From NCBI GenBank assembly GCA_030148915.1, contig JASBSN010000030.1, forward strand, positions 1 through 43,619: a DNA stretch of 43,619 nucleotides, read 5' to 3'. The position numbers were made by a program, and so were the translations under genes. The notes beneath the pieces are model-generated. The model saw nothing but the letters and a program-made list of their open reading frames with translations, had not been told where the DNA came from and made no database searches. Each line of letters begins with the position of its first letter. Positions within the stretch are counted from its first letter, which is position 1. Shown here in pieces: positions 30,953 through 39,834 of the stretch. Source of the stretch: Thiogranum sp. (GTDB lineage Bacteria > Pseudomonadota > Gammaproteobacteria > DSM-19610).

Positions 30953-31765
30953 ATGGAGTTTTCCGTAGTCGTTCCAGTCTGCAACGAGGCCGGTAACGTG
31001 CTGGCGCTGCTCGGCGAAATCCACGCGGCGATGGCCGGGCGCGGGTCCTGGGAAGTGATTTATGTCGATGACGGCAGCGACGACAGCACCGCGGAGGAGT
31101 TACAGATCGCCCAGCCGGAGTATCCCGCCTTGCGGGTACTGCGTCACCGGCGGCGCCGCGGCCAGAGCAGCGCGCTGCTGAGCGGTGTCGAAGCGGCGCG
31201 CGCGCCCTGGATCATCACCCTGGATGGCGACGGGCAGAATAACCCGGCCGATATCGGCGTACTCATCGACCGATTGGCGCTGGAGCGGCGCACGCACGTT
31301 GACTTGATGCTGGCCGGTCACCGCACGCGGCGCGAGGACAGTCTGCTTCGGCGGCTCTCTTCCCGAGTGGCCAACGGGGTGCGCGCGCGGTTACTGCAAG
31401 ACGCCACCCCCGACAGCGGTTGCGGCCTAAAACTGTTTTCGCGCGCGGCGTTTCTCAAGCTGCCGGCGTTTGATCATATGCACCGCTTTCTGCCGGCGCT
31501 GATGCAGCGCCAGGGGGTCAGCGTGATGTCTGTCCCCGTGGGTCATCGGGCGCGTCGCAACGGCAGGTCGAAGTACGGTGTCAACAACCGCCTATGGGTG
31601 GGTCTGGTCGACCTCGCCGGTGTCATGTGGTTGCAGCGACGCCGCGCCGGGCGCTACCTCGCCGCACACGGACCACTGGCGCGGCGGGTGGATCTCCTCG
31701 GTGTGGCCTGGCTGCAACGCCGGCCGTGTCAAGCCATGGCGCAGGAGGACCGCTTCGATGTCTGA
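30953..31765 (+). CDS. Family 2 glycosyltransferase (DPM1/ArnC-like)
   Basis: A 270-residue GT-A glycosyltransferase. It shows FSVVVPVCNEAGNVLAL at the N-terminus, nucleotide-sugar and metal motifs VDDGSDDST and ITLDGDGQNNP (DXD-like DGD), and a later GCGLKLFSRAAF. The DPM1-like form suggests transfer of a sugar to polyprenyl phosphate. A strongly hydrophobic C-terminal anchor is lacking. The start at 30953 follows GAGGGGA. It overlaps the next gene by 8 bases, forming a tight operon with LABN and GT83 genes. Confidence 0.9.
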   Translation: MEFSVVVPVCNEAGNVLALLGEIHAAMAGRGSWEVIYVDDGSDDSTAEELQIAQPEYPALRVLRHRRRRGQSSALLSGVEAARAPWIITLDGDGQNNPADIGVLIDRLALERRTHVDLMLAGHRTRREDSLLRRLSSRVANGVRARLLQDATPDSGCGLKLFSRAAFLKLPAFDHMHRFLPALMQRQGVSVMSVPVGHRARRNGRSKYGVNNRLWVGLVDLAGVMWLQRRRAGRYLAAHGPLARRVDLLGVAWLQRRPCQAMAQEDRFDV

Positions 31766-32042
31766 GCATTCCTTCGCCTGGCTGGCGCTGGGTTTCGCCG
31801 GCCAGGCATTATTCTCGGCCCGGTTTCTGGTGCAATGGGTCTACAGCGAGCGGCATAAACAGTCGCTGATTCCCGTGGCGTTCTGGTATTTCAGTCTTGC
31901 CGGGGGCGCCACGCTGTTCGTGTATGCGCTGCACATCGGCGATCCGGTGTTTGTTCTCGGACAGTCGCTGGGCGTGCTGATTTATAGTCGTAACCTGTAT
32001 CTTATTTACCGGCGACACCAGCCGTCGACCGGCACGGAGTAG
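31758..32042 (+). CDS. Lipid A biosynthesis N-terminal (LABN) domain membrane protein
   Basis: A 94-residue membrane protein of the LABN family, with three predicted transmembrane segments: FAWLALGFAGQALFSARFLV, LIPVAFWYFSLAGGATLFVY and VFVLGQSLGVLIYSRNLYLI. Signatures QWVYSERHKQSLIPVAFWYFS and YSRNLYLIYR are typical. The domain also occurs fused to LpxB in some bacteria and as stand-alone genes beside GT2 and ArnT-like genes. AGGAGGA 10 nt upstream supports the start. It may act as a small flippase-like partner by analogy with ArnE/ArnF; that is inference. Confidence 0.9.
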   Translation: MSEHSFAWLALGFAGQALFSARFLVQWVYSERHKQSLIPVAFWYFSLAGGATLFVYALHIGDPVFVLGQSLGVLIYSRNLYLIYRRHQPSTGTE

Positions 32043-32047
32043 GCCGG

Positions 32048-33670
32048 GTGGCGATCGGTGCGGGGGCAGCGCAGCGCACCGGCTGGCCGGCGTTAATCGC
32101 ACTCGCGCTGCTCCTGGCCGCCTTGCAGCTGTGGCTGCGGCCGCTGTTGCCGGTCGACGAAACCCGCTATCTCAGCGTCGCCTGGGAAATGTGGTCGCGC
32201 GGCGATTTTCTCGTGCCGTATCTGAATGGCGAGCCTTACAGCCACAAGCCGCCCTTGTTGTTCTGGCTGATTCACGCGCTGTGGGGTCTGTTCGGCGTTT
32301 CACAGTGGCCGGCGCGTCTGTTGCCGGTGGTTCTGAGCCTGCTGGCGCTGTGGGCCTCTGCGCGCCTCGCCCGTCGCCTCTGGCCGGGGCAGCCGCAAGT
32401 CGTGCCGCTGGTGCCCTGGTTGCTGTTCGGCAGCGCGTTCTGGATGAACTTTTATACCTTGGTGCAATTCGATCTGTTGCTGGTGGTCGCCGCCCTGGCC
32501 GCCTGGCTGGGCACGCTGCGCGCCGCCGAGCAGTTCGTTTCCGGTTGGCTGCTGGTGGCACTGGCGATCGGCCTGGGCGGGGTGTCCAAGGGGCCGGTGA
32601 TACTGGTGGTGACGCTGCCGCCCCTGCTGCTGGCCCCCTGGTGGCGCGCCGAGGCGCCACGCGGTGGTTGGTGGCGTTGGTACCTGGGCGCCGGCGCGGC
32701 GCTGTTGCTGGGCACGGGGGGTGCGCTGGGCTGGGCGATTCCGGCCGGGCAGGCCGGCGGAGAAACCTATCGCCAGGCAATCCTCTGGGGGCAGTCGGCG
32801 GGACGTCTGGTCGCCTCTTTCGCCCATCGCGGCGCCTGGTGGGAATACCTTCTCTGGTTTCCGCTGATGGGGTTGCCGTGGATCCTCTGGCCGGCGCTGT
32901 GGCCTCGACTGCGGCAGATGCCTGGTGCTGATACCGGCGTGCGTTTCTGTCTGGCGGTGCTGGTGCCGGCGCTGTTGGTGTTCAGTCTGATCAGCGCCAA
33001 ACAGGCCAAGTATCTGTTACCGCTGCTGCCGCTGGCGGCGCTGCTGGCGGCGCGTGCGCTGGCGGGCGGCGAGACGCCGGCGATGCGCTGGCGGTTATGG
33101 CCGGTGGGCGTCCTGTTGCTGGTCGCCGGGCTCGCCCTGACGGGTCTGGGCTGGTCGCCGCACGGGGCTCCGGGGTGGAGTACCCCCGTGGCGCGCGGGT
33201 GGGGTCCGAGCCTGGCGGCGGGGTCACTGTTGTTTTTCAGTCTGCGCCTGCCGCTGGTGGCGGCGGTGCGGGGGCTGGCGCTGGGTACCGCCTTGAGCAC
33301 GGCGGCGCTCTACATGGCGGTAGTCGATCCATTGGCCGGGCAGTACCAGCTGCAGCCGCTCGCCACGCGCCTGGCGGCGTTGCAGCAACAGGGCCATGCC
33401 CTTGCCTGGCGGGGACGGTATCACGGCCAGTTCCAGTTTCTCGGGCGTCTGCGCCAGCCGCTGGCCTCGCTGCGCCAGCCGGGCAGTCTGCGCCCCTGGT
33501 TAAAGGCCCACCCAGACGGCTACGTGCTGATTCGCTATCCGGCTGCCCGCCCGGATGTACCGAGCGGTCTGCTGGTGCAGCCTTATCGCAGCGGCGCGCT
33601 GGTGTTGTGGCCGGCACAATGGTTGCTGCGGGCGCCCGAGCGGCTCGACGCCTTGGCGGGGAACGCGTAA
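32048..33670 (+). CDS. ArnT-like (GT83) integral membrane glycosyltransferase
   Basis: A 540-residue polytopic membrane protein related to ArnT, which moves sugars from undecaprenyl phosphate to lipid A. The first periplasmic loop motif PVDETRYLSVAWEMW with the D-E pair and GEPYSHKPPLLFWLI identify the GT-C family. About a dozen hydrophobic segments follow. The start is GTG, 5 bases after the LABN stop. The acceptor may be lipid A or another glycolipid; the sugar is unknown. No genes for making 4-amino-4-deoxy-arabinose are in the window. Confidence 0.88.
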   Translation: MAIGAGAAQRTGWPALIALALLLAALQLWLRPLLPVDETRYLSVAWEMWSRGDFLVPYLNGEPYSHKPPLLFWLIHALWGLFGVSQWPARLLPVVLSLLALWASARLARRLWPGQPQVVPLVPWLLFGSAFWMNFYTLVQFDLLLVVAALAAWLGTLRAAEQFVSGWLLVALAIGLGGVSKGPVILVVTLPPLLLAPWWRAEAPRGGWWRWYLGAGAALLLGTGGALGWAIPAGQAGGETYRQAILWGQSAGRLVASFAHRGAWWEYLLWFPLMGLPWILWPALWPRLRQMPGADTGVRFCLAVLVPALLVFSLISAKQAKYLLPLLPLAALLAARALAGGETPAMRWRLWPVGVLLLVAGLALTGLGWSPHGAPGWSTPVARGWGPSLAAGSLLFFSLRLPLVAAVRGLALGTALSTAALYMAVVDPLAGQYQLQPLATRLAALQQQGHALAWRGRYHGQFQFLGRLRQPLASLRQPGSLRPWLKAHPDGYVLIRYPAARPDVPSGLLVQPYRSGALVLWPAQWLLRAPERLDALAGNA

Positions 33671-33703
33671 GCTTCAGGCCTGCAATTTTCCGGTTACCAG
33701 AGT

Positions 33704-34915
33704 ATGAATACGGTCCCCCTCGCTGAGTCGCTCGCGCCGTTGCGCCTGAAGAAAAACGAAGACCGGCGCCTGCGCGCCGGACACGTCTGGGTCTATAGCA
33801 ACGAAATCGACAGCGTCAGCACGCCGCTCAAGGCCTTCGCGCCCGGCCAGCAGGTGTTGCTGCAGACGCACAACGGCAAGAGCCTCGGTTGCGCCTACGT
33901 CAACCCCAATTCGTTGATCTGTGCCCGGCTGGTGAGCCGTGAGGCGCGTTACCCGTTGGATCGTTCGCTGATCGTGCACCGCCTGAACATCGCGCTGGCG
34001 CTGCGCGAGCGCTTGTTTCCCGCCCCGTTTTACCGGCTGGTGTACGGCGAGGCCGATCAGCTGCCGGGTCTGGTGATCGACCGCTATGGCGATCTGTGCG
34101 TGGTGCAATGCACCACGGCCGGTATGGAGGCGGTGAAAGACGCAGTGCTCGGCGCACTGGATAAGGTTCTGCGCCCCGCCGGGATACTGTGGCGGGCCGA
34201 TAGCGCGATGCGCCAGCTGGAGGGTTTGGACAGTTATCGCGAAGTCCACGGTCAGGTGCCCGAACAGGTGGAAGTGACCGAGCACGGCGTCAGTTTCGGC
34301 GTCTCTTTGCTGCAGGGGCAGAAAACCGGCTGGTTTTACGATCAGCGGATGAATCGGGCACGCCTGCGCGACTATGTAAAAGGCCAACGGGTCCTGGACG
34401 TGTACAGTTATGTCGGCGCCTGGGGTGTCCAGGCCGCTGCCGCCGGGGCCGCCGAAGTGATGTGCGTGGATGCCTCCGAGGCTGCGCTGGAGCGCGTCCA
34501 CGCCAATGCCGCGGCGAACGCGGTGGGCGAGCGGGTGGCGAGCGTGCAGGGCGATGCGTTTGAGGTGCTCGCCGAGCTGCGCGCCGACCGACAGCGCTTT
34601 GATGTGGTGATTCTCGATCCGCCGGCTTTCATAAAACGCAAAAAAGACGCCAAGTCCGGCGAACAGGCATACCACCGCCTCAATCAGTTGGGCATGCAGG
34701 TGCTGGCCAAAGACGGCATCCTGGTCTCGGCGTCCTGTTCGCAGCACCTGACCGAAGCGCAGTTGCAACAGATTCTGCTGCAGTCCTCGCGCCACCTCGA
34801 TCGCACCCTGCAGGTATTGGAGCGCGGTCATCAGGCACCCGATCATCCCTTGCACCCGGCGATCCCCGAGATGGCTTATCTGAAAGCTTTTTTCTGTCGT
34901 GTGTTGCCGAGCTAG
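33704..34915 (+). CDS. rlmI: Class I SAM-dependent rRNA methyltransferase (RlmI-like)
   Basis: A 403-residue methyltransferase resembling 23S rRNA m5C1962 methyltransferase RlmI. The N-terminal PUA domain covers about residues 1-90 (LRLKKNEDRRLRAGHVWVYSNEI). The linker has EADQLPGLVIDRYGD, and the Rossmann domain has VLDVYSYVGAWGVQAAAAGA (motif I), DPPAFIKRKKD (motif IV) and the catalytic-type cysteine in SASCSQHL. Length agrees with E. coli RlmI (396). The exact position modified is inferred from the family. Confidence 0.9.
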   Translation: MNTVPLAESLAPLRLKKNEDRRLRAGHVWVYSNEIDSVSTPLKAFAPGQQVLLQTHNGKSLGCAYVNPNSLICARLVSREARYPLDRSLIVHRLNIALALRERLFPAPFYRLVYGEADQLPGLVIDRYGDLCVVQCTTAGMEAVKDAVLGALDKVLRPAGILWRADSAMRQLEGLDSYREVHGQVPEQVEVTEHGVSFGVSLLQGQKTGWFYDQRMNRARLRDYVKGQRVLDVYSYVGAWGVQAAAAGAAEVMCVDASEAALERVHANAAANAVGERVASVQGDAFEVLAELRADRQRFDVVILDPPAFIKRKKDAKSGEQAYHRLNQLGMQVLAKDGILVSASCSQHLTEAQLQQILLQSSRHLDRTLQVLERGHQAPDHPLHPAIPEMAYLKAFFCRVLPS

Positions 34916-35000
34916 AAGGGTGCTGCCACCTGGTCCCCTCTACTGCGCTGAGGTTATTTTGAGTGCCCATGATTAATTCCTTTTCCGTAGAGGGTTCTAG

Positions 35001-35834
35001 ATGCTGATTTATCCCGATATCGATCCGGTCGCGGTGTCCCTCGGACCGGTCGCCATTCACTGGTATGGCTTGACCTATCTGTTCGGATTCCTCGCCGTGT
35101 GGTTCCTGGGCAATGTGCGCGCCCGCAAGCCTGGTTCGGGTTGGCGTCAGGAGGAAGTCGCCGACATGCTGTTCTACGGGGCGCTGGGCGTAATCGTCGG
35201 CGGTCGCCTCGGCTATATGTTGTTTTATCAGTTCGAGCTATTGCTCAAAGATCCGCTGGTGATCGTGCGCATCTGGCAGGGCGGCATGTCGTTCCACGGC
35301 GGCATGCTGGGAGTGTTTGTGGCGATGTGGCTGTTCGGGCGCAAAACCGGGCGCAGCTTCTACCAGGTGACCGACTTCATTGCCCCCTTCGTGCCGATCG
35401 GTCTCGGCGCCGGGCGCATCGGTAACTTCATCAACGGTGAGTTGTGGGGGCGTCCCACCGATTTACCCTGGGGCATGGTGTTTCCCTTTGTTGACAGCCA
35501 GCCGCGCCATCCCTCGATGTTGTATGAGGCGTTTCTCGAGGGGCTGGTACTGTTTGTGATTCTCTGGCTGTATTCATCCCGGCCACGGCCGCTGCGCGCG
35601 GTGTCGGGCTTGTTCATGCTGGGTTACGGTCTGTTTCGCTTCAGCGTCGAGTTCGTCCGCCAGCCGGATGCGCACCTCGGCTTTATCGCCTTTGGCTGGC
35701 TGACCGAGGGGCAGCTGCTGTCAGCGCCGATGATTCTCTTCGGCCTGTATCTGCTGGTGACGGCCTACCGGGCCAAAGCTGAGCGGGCGCCGGCCGAGTC
35801 GATCGGCTCCGGGCGTAAAGAGAGGACGCGGTGA
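35001..35834 (+). CDS. lgt: Prolipoprotein diacylglyceryl transferase
   Basis: A 277-residue inner-membrane enzyme attaching diacylglycerol to the lipobox cysteine of prolipoproteins. It has about seven transmembrane segments, the first with [14 protein letters not shown], then [10 protein letters not shown] and the signature [20 protein letters not shown], which carries essential Arg and Asn residues. C-terminal [13 protein letters not shown] is also conserved. AGAGGG precedes the ATG. Its stop overlaps the thyA GTG start, as in many gammaproteobacteria. Confidence 0.96.
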   Translation: MLIYPDIDPVAVSLGPVAIHWYGLTYLFGFLAVWFLGNVRARKPGSGWRQEEVADMLFYGALGVIVGGRLGYMLFYQFELLLKDPLVIVRIWQGGMSFHGGMLGVFVAMWLFGRKTGRSFYQVTDFIAPFVPIGLGAGRIGNFINGELWGRPTDLPWGMVFPFVDSQPRHPSMLYEAFLEGLVLFVILWLYSSRPRPLRAVSGLFMLGYGLFRFSVEFVRQPDAHLGFIAFGWLTEGQLLSAPMILFGLYLLVTAYRAKAERAPAESIGSGRKERTR

Positions 35835-36625
35835 AACAGTATCTTGATCTGATGCGCCATGTGCTGGAAAACGGCGTGCGCAAGCAAGACCGCACCGGTA
35901 CCGGCACCTTGAGCGTGTTCGGTTATCAGATGCGCTTCGATCTGGGCGCGGGCTTTCCGGCCGTCACCACCAAGAAGCTGCACCTGCGCTCTATTATTCA
36001 CGAGTTGTTGTGGTTTCTGCACGGTGACACCAATGTGCGCTACCTGCGCGAGAACGGCGTCTCGATCTGGGACGAATGGGCGGACGAGAACGGCGATCTG
36101 GGTCCGGTCTATGGTTACCAGTGGCGTTCCTGGCCGAGCGCCGACGGGCGGCATATCGATCAGATCTCACAGGTTCTGGAGCAATTGAAAAGCAACCCGG
36201 ATTCCCGTCGCATTATTGTCAGCGCCTGGAATGTGGGTGAAATCGACAACATGGCGCTGCCGCCCTGTCATGCGTTTTTCCAGTTTTATGTCGCCGAGGG
36301 GAAGTTGTCCTGTCAGCTCTATCAGCGTAGCGCCGATATTTTTCTCGGCGTCCCGTTTAATATTGCCTCTTATGCTCTGCTGACGCTGATGATCGCCAGG
36401 GCCACCGGTCTGCAGCCCGGCGACTTTATTCATACCCTGGGCGACGCGCACCTGTATGCCAACCATCTCGAGCAGGCGCGCACCCAACTGCAGCGTGAAC
36501 CGCGGGCGCTGCCGGTGATGCGCATCAATGCAGACAGCGACGACCTGTTCGCTTTGCGCTTTGAGGATTTTGAGTTGCTGGAATACGATCCGCACCCGCA
36601 CATCAAAGCGCCGGTAGCAGTGTGA
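35831..36625 (+). CDS. thyA: Thymidylate synthase
   Basis: A 264-residue enzyme methylating dUMP to dTMP with 5,10-methylene-THF, yielding dihydrofolate. The catalytic cysteine is C146 in [13 protein letters not shown], the same number as in E. coli. Other blocks are [36 protein letters not shown] and the dUMP-binding GDAHLYANH. The start is GTG in a GTGA overlap with the lgt stop. Length equals E. coli ThyA (264). Confidence 0.98.
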   Translation: MKQYLDLMRHVLENGVRKQDRTGTGTLSVFGYQMRFDLGAGFPAVTTKKLHLRSIIHELLWFLHGDTNVRYLRENGVSIWDEWADENGDLGPVYGYQWRSWPSADGRHIDQISQVLEQLKSNPDSRRIIVSAWNVGEIDNMALPPCHAFFQFYVAEGKLSCQLYQRSADIFLGVPFNIASYALLTLMIARATGLQPGDFIHTLGDAHLYANHLEQARTQLQREPRALPVMRINADSDDLFALRFEDFELLEYDPHPHIKAPVAV

Positions 36626-37137
36626 TGCGAGTCGCGCTGATCGCCGCGCTGGCGCGCAATGGCGTCATCGGGCGCGACAACCAACTGCCCTGGCGGCTGT
36701 CCGCGGACCTGCAGCGCTTCAAGCGCCTGACCCTGGGTAAGCCCGTGGTGATGGGGCGAAAAACCTGGGAATCGCTGCGCCGGCCGCTCCCCGGACGGCG
36801 TAACATTGTCGTCACGCGCGACCGGCATTTCGGCGCCGAAGGCTGCGTGATAACCCACAGTGTCGAGGAGGCGCTGGCGGCGGCGGCCGGCAGCGACGAA
36901 GTCATGGTGATCGGCGGTGCGCAACTTTACGCCCAGACGCTGGTGCTGGCCGACCGCTTGTACCTGACCGAAATCGACGCGCAGGTGGAAGGCGATGCGC
37001 GTTTCCCCGACCTCGATGCCGCCGCCTGGCGGGAGGTCGAGCGGCAGAGATGCCGCGCCGATGAAAAAAATGATTACGACTGCGACTTCGTCGTGCTCGA
37101 TCGCCGTCGGCCCCGCGAGGGAGCGCTGTCCGGTTAG
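36625..37137 (+). CDS. folA: Dihydrofolate reductase
   Basis: A 170-residue NADPH-dependent enzyme regenerating tetrahydrofolate from the dihydrofolate produced by ThyA. Motifs: ALIAALARNGVIGRDNQLPWRL, the catalytic acidic residue in SADLQRFKRLT, VVMGRKTWESL and VMVIGGAQLYAQTL. ATG 36625 overlaps the thyA stop by one base (TGATG); GTG 36622 is an alternative. It converges with apaH, overlapping by 4 bases. Confidence 0.97.
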   Translation: MRVALIAALARNGVIGRDNQLPWRLSADLQRFKRLTLGKPVVMGRKTWESLRRPLPGRRNIVVTRDRHFGAEGCVITHSVEEALAAAAGSDEVMVIGGAQLYAQTLVLADRLYLTEIDAQVEGDARFPDLDAAAWREVERQRCRADEKNDYDCDFVVLDRRRPREGALSG

Positions 37138-37976
37138 CTTCGGGCTTGGTCGAGGCCGGGTTTGGCGGCTCCGGGGCAGTCGTATTCGAAACGCTGAACG
37201 CCTGCTTTATCCAGTCTGCAGGCACTCAGGGTGCCACCCCATAAACACCCGGTATCCAGTGCGTGTACGCCGGGCGCATCGTAGGCGCCGAGCGTTGACC
37301 AGTGACCGAACAGGATGCGCATTGCCTGACTGCGGCGCTGCGGCCAATCGAACCAGGGGCGAAGATGTTGCGGCTGACTGCCCGGCGGGCCTTTTTCCTC
37401 CAGCGCCAGTCGTCCCTCGCCGTCGCAGTAGCGCAGGCGGGTGAGACAGTTGGTGATAAAGCGCAGGCGCTCCCAGCCCTGCAGCGAGGCGGACCAGATT
37501 TGCGGTTGGTCACCGTACATGTTGCTGAAGAAGGTTTTATAGTCTGCGCTTTGCAGCACGCCTTCCACCTCTGCGGCACAGGCGCGCGCGGTTGCCAGAT
37601 CCCATTGCGGGGGCAGACCGGCGTGCACCAGGGTATAGCCCAGATCGTCGTCATGGTGCAGCAGCGGCTGATGGCGCAGCCAATCCAGCAACTGCTCGGC
37701 GTCGGGTGCATCGATGATCTGCTGCAGTGTGTCCTTGCGTTTTCGCGCCCGCGGCAGGCAGGCCGATGCCAGCAGGTGCAGGTCATGATTGCCGAGCACC
37801 GTGACCGCATTCAGCGAGCGCACGAAGCGCAGGGTCTCAAGCGAACGGGGGCCGCGATTGACCAGATCGCCGGCGAACCACAGCCGGTCGCGCGCGGGGT
37901 CGAAAGCGATCAGCTCGAGCAGGCCCTGCAGTTCCTCGAAGCAGCCTTGCAGGTCGCCGATGGCATAAACCGCCAT
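37134..37976 (-). CDS. apaH: Bis(5'-nucleosyl)-tetraphosphatase, symmetrical
   Basis: A 280-residue metallophosphatase cleaving Ap4A to two ADP and removing Np4 caps from RNA. The phosphoesterase motifs are AIGDLQGCFEEL, WFAGDLVNRGPRSLE and VLGNHDLHLL, plus YTLVHAGLPP. Length agrees with E. coli ApaH (280). It lies 9 bases after apaG, the usual apaG-apaH pair. Confidence 0.97.
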   Translation of the reverse strand: MAVYAIGDLQGCFEELQGLLELIAFDPARDRLWFAGDLVNRGPRSLETLRFVRSLNAVTVLGNHDLHLLASACLPRARKRKDTLQQIIDAPDAEQLLDWLRHQPLLHHDDDLGYTLVHAGLPPQWDLATARACAAEVEGVLQSADYKTFFSNMYGDQPQIWSASLQGWERLRFITNCLTRLRYCDGEGRLALEEKGPPGSQPQHLRPWFDWPQRRSQAMRILFGHWSTLGAYDAPGVHALDTGCLWGGTLSACRLDKAGVQRFEYDCPGAAKPGLDQARS

Positions 37977-37985
37977 AGTCCGTGC

Positions 37986-38366
37986 TCAGTGCAGGATGCG
38001 CGGCATTGACAAGGTGAAAGAGGGGATGTCGGCGTCGAATTCCACACCGTCGTCGGCGATCATGTGATAACTGCCGCGCATGGTGCCGACCGGCGTTTCC
38101 AGCATGGTGCCGCTGGTGTAGCGGTATTGCTCGCCAGGTTTGAGGTAGGGCTGTTCGCCGACCACGCCTTCACCTTTGACCTCCTGCACTTTGTTGTTGG
38201 CATCGGTGATCACCCAGTGGCGGCGCAGCAGCTGGGCCGGCATCTCACCGCTGTTGGAGATAGTGATGGTGTAGGCGAACACGAAGTGGTCCTGGTCGGG
38301 TAACGACTGTTCGGCGATGTACTGGGTTTCGACGTCAACGTCGATACAGTAAGTGTTGCTGGGCAT
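37986..38366 (-). CDS. apaG: ApaG domain protein (Co2+/Mg2+ efflux protein ApaG)
   Basis: A 126-residue fibronectin-III-like protein. Family features: DVDVETQYIAEQSLPDQDHF, FAYTITISNSGEMPAQLLRRHW, and TSGTMLETPVGTMRGSYHM. The start at 38366 follows GGAG and matches the E. coli protein (125 residues); an upstream start at 38450 adds an unconserved extension. Molecular function is unresolved; mutants affect Co2+ resistance. In E. coli it follows rsmA directly; here three other genes intervene. Confidence 0.95.
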   Translation of the reverse strand: MPSNTYCIDVDVETQYIAEQSLPDQDHFVFAYTITISNSGEMPAQLLRRHWVITDANNKVQEVKGEGVVGEQPYLKPGEQYRYTSGTMLETPVGTMRGSYHMIADDGVEFDADIPSFTLSMPRILH

Positions 38367-38503
38367 GTAGGGGCTCCGGGTAAGTGGACAAGGATACGGT
38401 GTTTCGCGCAAGAGGTATAGGGAGCCCCTACAAATCCCGGGTGTACCCAAGATGGCAAAACACGCTATATTTCAAACATAGCGGAGCACTCAAGGAGGCA
38501 GTC

Positions 38504-38722
38504 ATGTACTTACGGGAAAAGCGTAACGGCGATCTGGTCGAGGTACTCGATGGGGCCGCGCTGGTCGATCCCTGTCTGGCGCAGTTGCAGGGACGATTGC
38601 ACGCCGGCGAGGAAATGCAGGATGCCGCCAGTTTCGACAAGGGCGAGCTGGAGTTCCCCTCCGGGGAAGCATTACCGCGCTGCTGGACCGACCCCGATTA
38701 CCGCGCGGCGACAGCGTCGTAG
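38504..38722 (+). CDS. Small conserved protein, unknown function
   Basis: A 72-residue soluble acidic protein starting MYLREKRNGDLVEVLDGAAL, with conserved-looking GRLHAGEEMQDA, a phrase ELEFPSGEALPRCW and the ending DPDYR. Proteins of this pattern occur in Pseudomonas- and Marinobacter-type genomes, sometimes labelled acetyltransferase without good reason; it is far too short for that fold. A perfect AAGGAGG lies 6 nt upstream of the ATG. A TATATT box (38466-38471) lies inside the inverted repeat CGCTAT/ATAGCG. It is transcribed away from apaG. Confidence 0.8.
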   Translation: MYLREKRNGDLVEVLDGAALVDPCLAQLQGRLHAGEEMQDAASFDKGELEFPSGEALPRCWTDPDYRAATAS

Positions 38723-38981
38723 GGGGATTATGCGCGTATGGGGCAGGGCCAAGTTTATAAAAAGCAGTTAAAAACAGCTTGTTGACAGGTGTCTGTCCCA
38801 GGCCCCTGGTCGGCGGCCCGTGTTGCCGTGTGCTCGTTCCCCCGCATGGAGGCGCAAGCTGCGGCGGCCAGTGCGCGGCCGGGCCAATCCGTTGTCCCGG
38901 ATGTGATCGGGCTAACAGAAACACCGTCTCGTTTCGGCGACACTAGGGTTACTGAAGTGAGCCAGCGTTTGAGGCGGTAAG

Positions 38982-39383
38982 ATGATGAACACAGGTAGTA
39001 TGTCCATTCATAAGCCAAATTTGCTATTACTGGTCGCGCTGGCGGTGGGTCTGGGCGTGTTTGCCAGTGGCGTGGTCCAGGCGGCCCCGCCCATGGCGGC
39101 CCGCGCAGCGGCGGCTATGGACAGCTCGGAAAAATGGCTGCAGGCCATCGGTGGACTGGATCTGGCGCGCAAACTGAAAGAATGGCGCCCGCGCATCCGC
39201 GTGCAAAAGGGTGCTGAAGGCCTGAATCTGGCGCGTCCGTTCGGCAAGTCCGGGCCGACCATTCAGTGTAGCTCCTCGTTGCCCGATTCCGCCCAGCGCA
39301 GCCTGCGCGCCGGTGGCGGCAACCGCATTGGCGGGCGTGGCAGTAACAGCGATCTGTTTCTGTTTGTGCAGAAACGCTGGTAA
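38982..39383 (+). CDS. Hypothetical secreted protein
   Basis: A 133-residue protein with a clear signal peptide: LLLLVALAVGLGVFASGVVQA followed by a likely cleavage after AQA-type VQA (about residue 34). The mature part is basic, with RIRVQKGAEGLNLARPFGKS, one cysteine, a Gly/Arg-rich stretch (RAGGGNRIGGRGSN) and the terminal FLFVQKRW. No known domain was recognised. GAGGCGG lies upstream of the ATG; ATG 38985 and 39000 are alternatives. It ends one base before the uspA stop on the other strand. Confidence 0.6.
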   Translation: MMNTGSMSIHKPNLLLLVALAVGLGVFASGVVQAAPPMAARAAAAMDSSEKWLQAIGGLDLARKLKEWRPRIRVQKGAEGLNLARPFGKSGPTIQCSSSLPDSAQRSLRAGGGNRIGGRGSNSDLFLFVQKRW

Positions 39384-39821
39384 TCAACTTTTCACCCGCA
39401 CGGCGAGCACGTCACAAGGCGCGCCATGCAGTACCGCATTCGCCGTGGATCCCAGCAGTAATTGAAGTCCCGAGCGGCCGTGGCTGCCGAGCACGATCAG
39501 ATCCACACCCTGCTCCCCGGCCAGATGAAGTATCTCCCGTTTGGTACTGCCCTGGCGCACGTGGCGCGCGTATTCGCTCATACCGTGTTCCTCCGCCAAC
39601 GCCTGCAGGCGGCTTTCGGCCAACGCCAGGAGTTCCTGATCGAGTTCCAGTTCCTGGGGCATGACCAACTCATTGGACAAATCGACCTGCGCGAATTCCA
39701 CTACGTGTATCAGACTGACGCGGGCGCCGAAAGCCTCGGCCAGGGCCAGTCCCTTGCGGATAACGTGCCGGTTGGTGGCGGAAAAATCGACCGCGAGCAG
39801 CAGATGGGTGTAATTCGACAT
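39384..39821 (-). CDS. Universal stress protein family (UspA-like)
   Basis: A 145-residue Rossmann-like universal stress protein. It begins YTHLLLAVDFSATN, and the ATP-binding-type motif GSHGRSGLQLLLGSTANAVL is complete (G-x2-G-x9-G-S/T). GGAGGA precedes the ATG at 39821. A longer in-frame reading from 39989 overlaps rsmA and is rejected. It lies 13 bases downstream of rsmA and is probably the last gene of the lptD-surA-pdxA-rsmA transcript, where apaG would be expected. Confidence 0.92.
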   Translation of the reverse strand: MSNYTHLLLAVDFSATNRHVIRKGLALAEAFGARVSLIHVVEFAQVDLSNELVMPQELELDQELLALAESRLQALAEEHGMSEYARHVRQGSTKREILHLAGEQGVDLIVLGSHGRSGLQLLLGSTANAVLHGAPCDVLAVRVKS

Positions 39822-39834
39822 GCGCGTGTCCTCC

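Noticed and set aside
38755-39018. An 87-codon minus-strand frame upstream of the secreted protein gene
   Set aside because: It has no homology, no ribosome site and an unusual composition, and it overlaps the start of a better-supported gene on the other strand.
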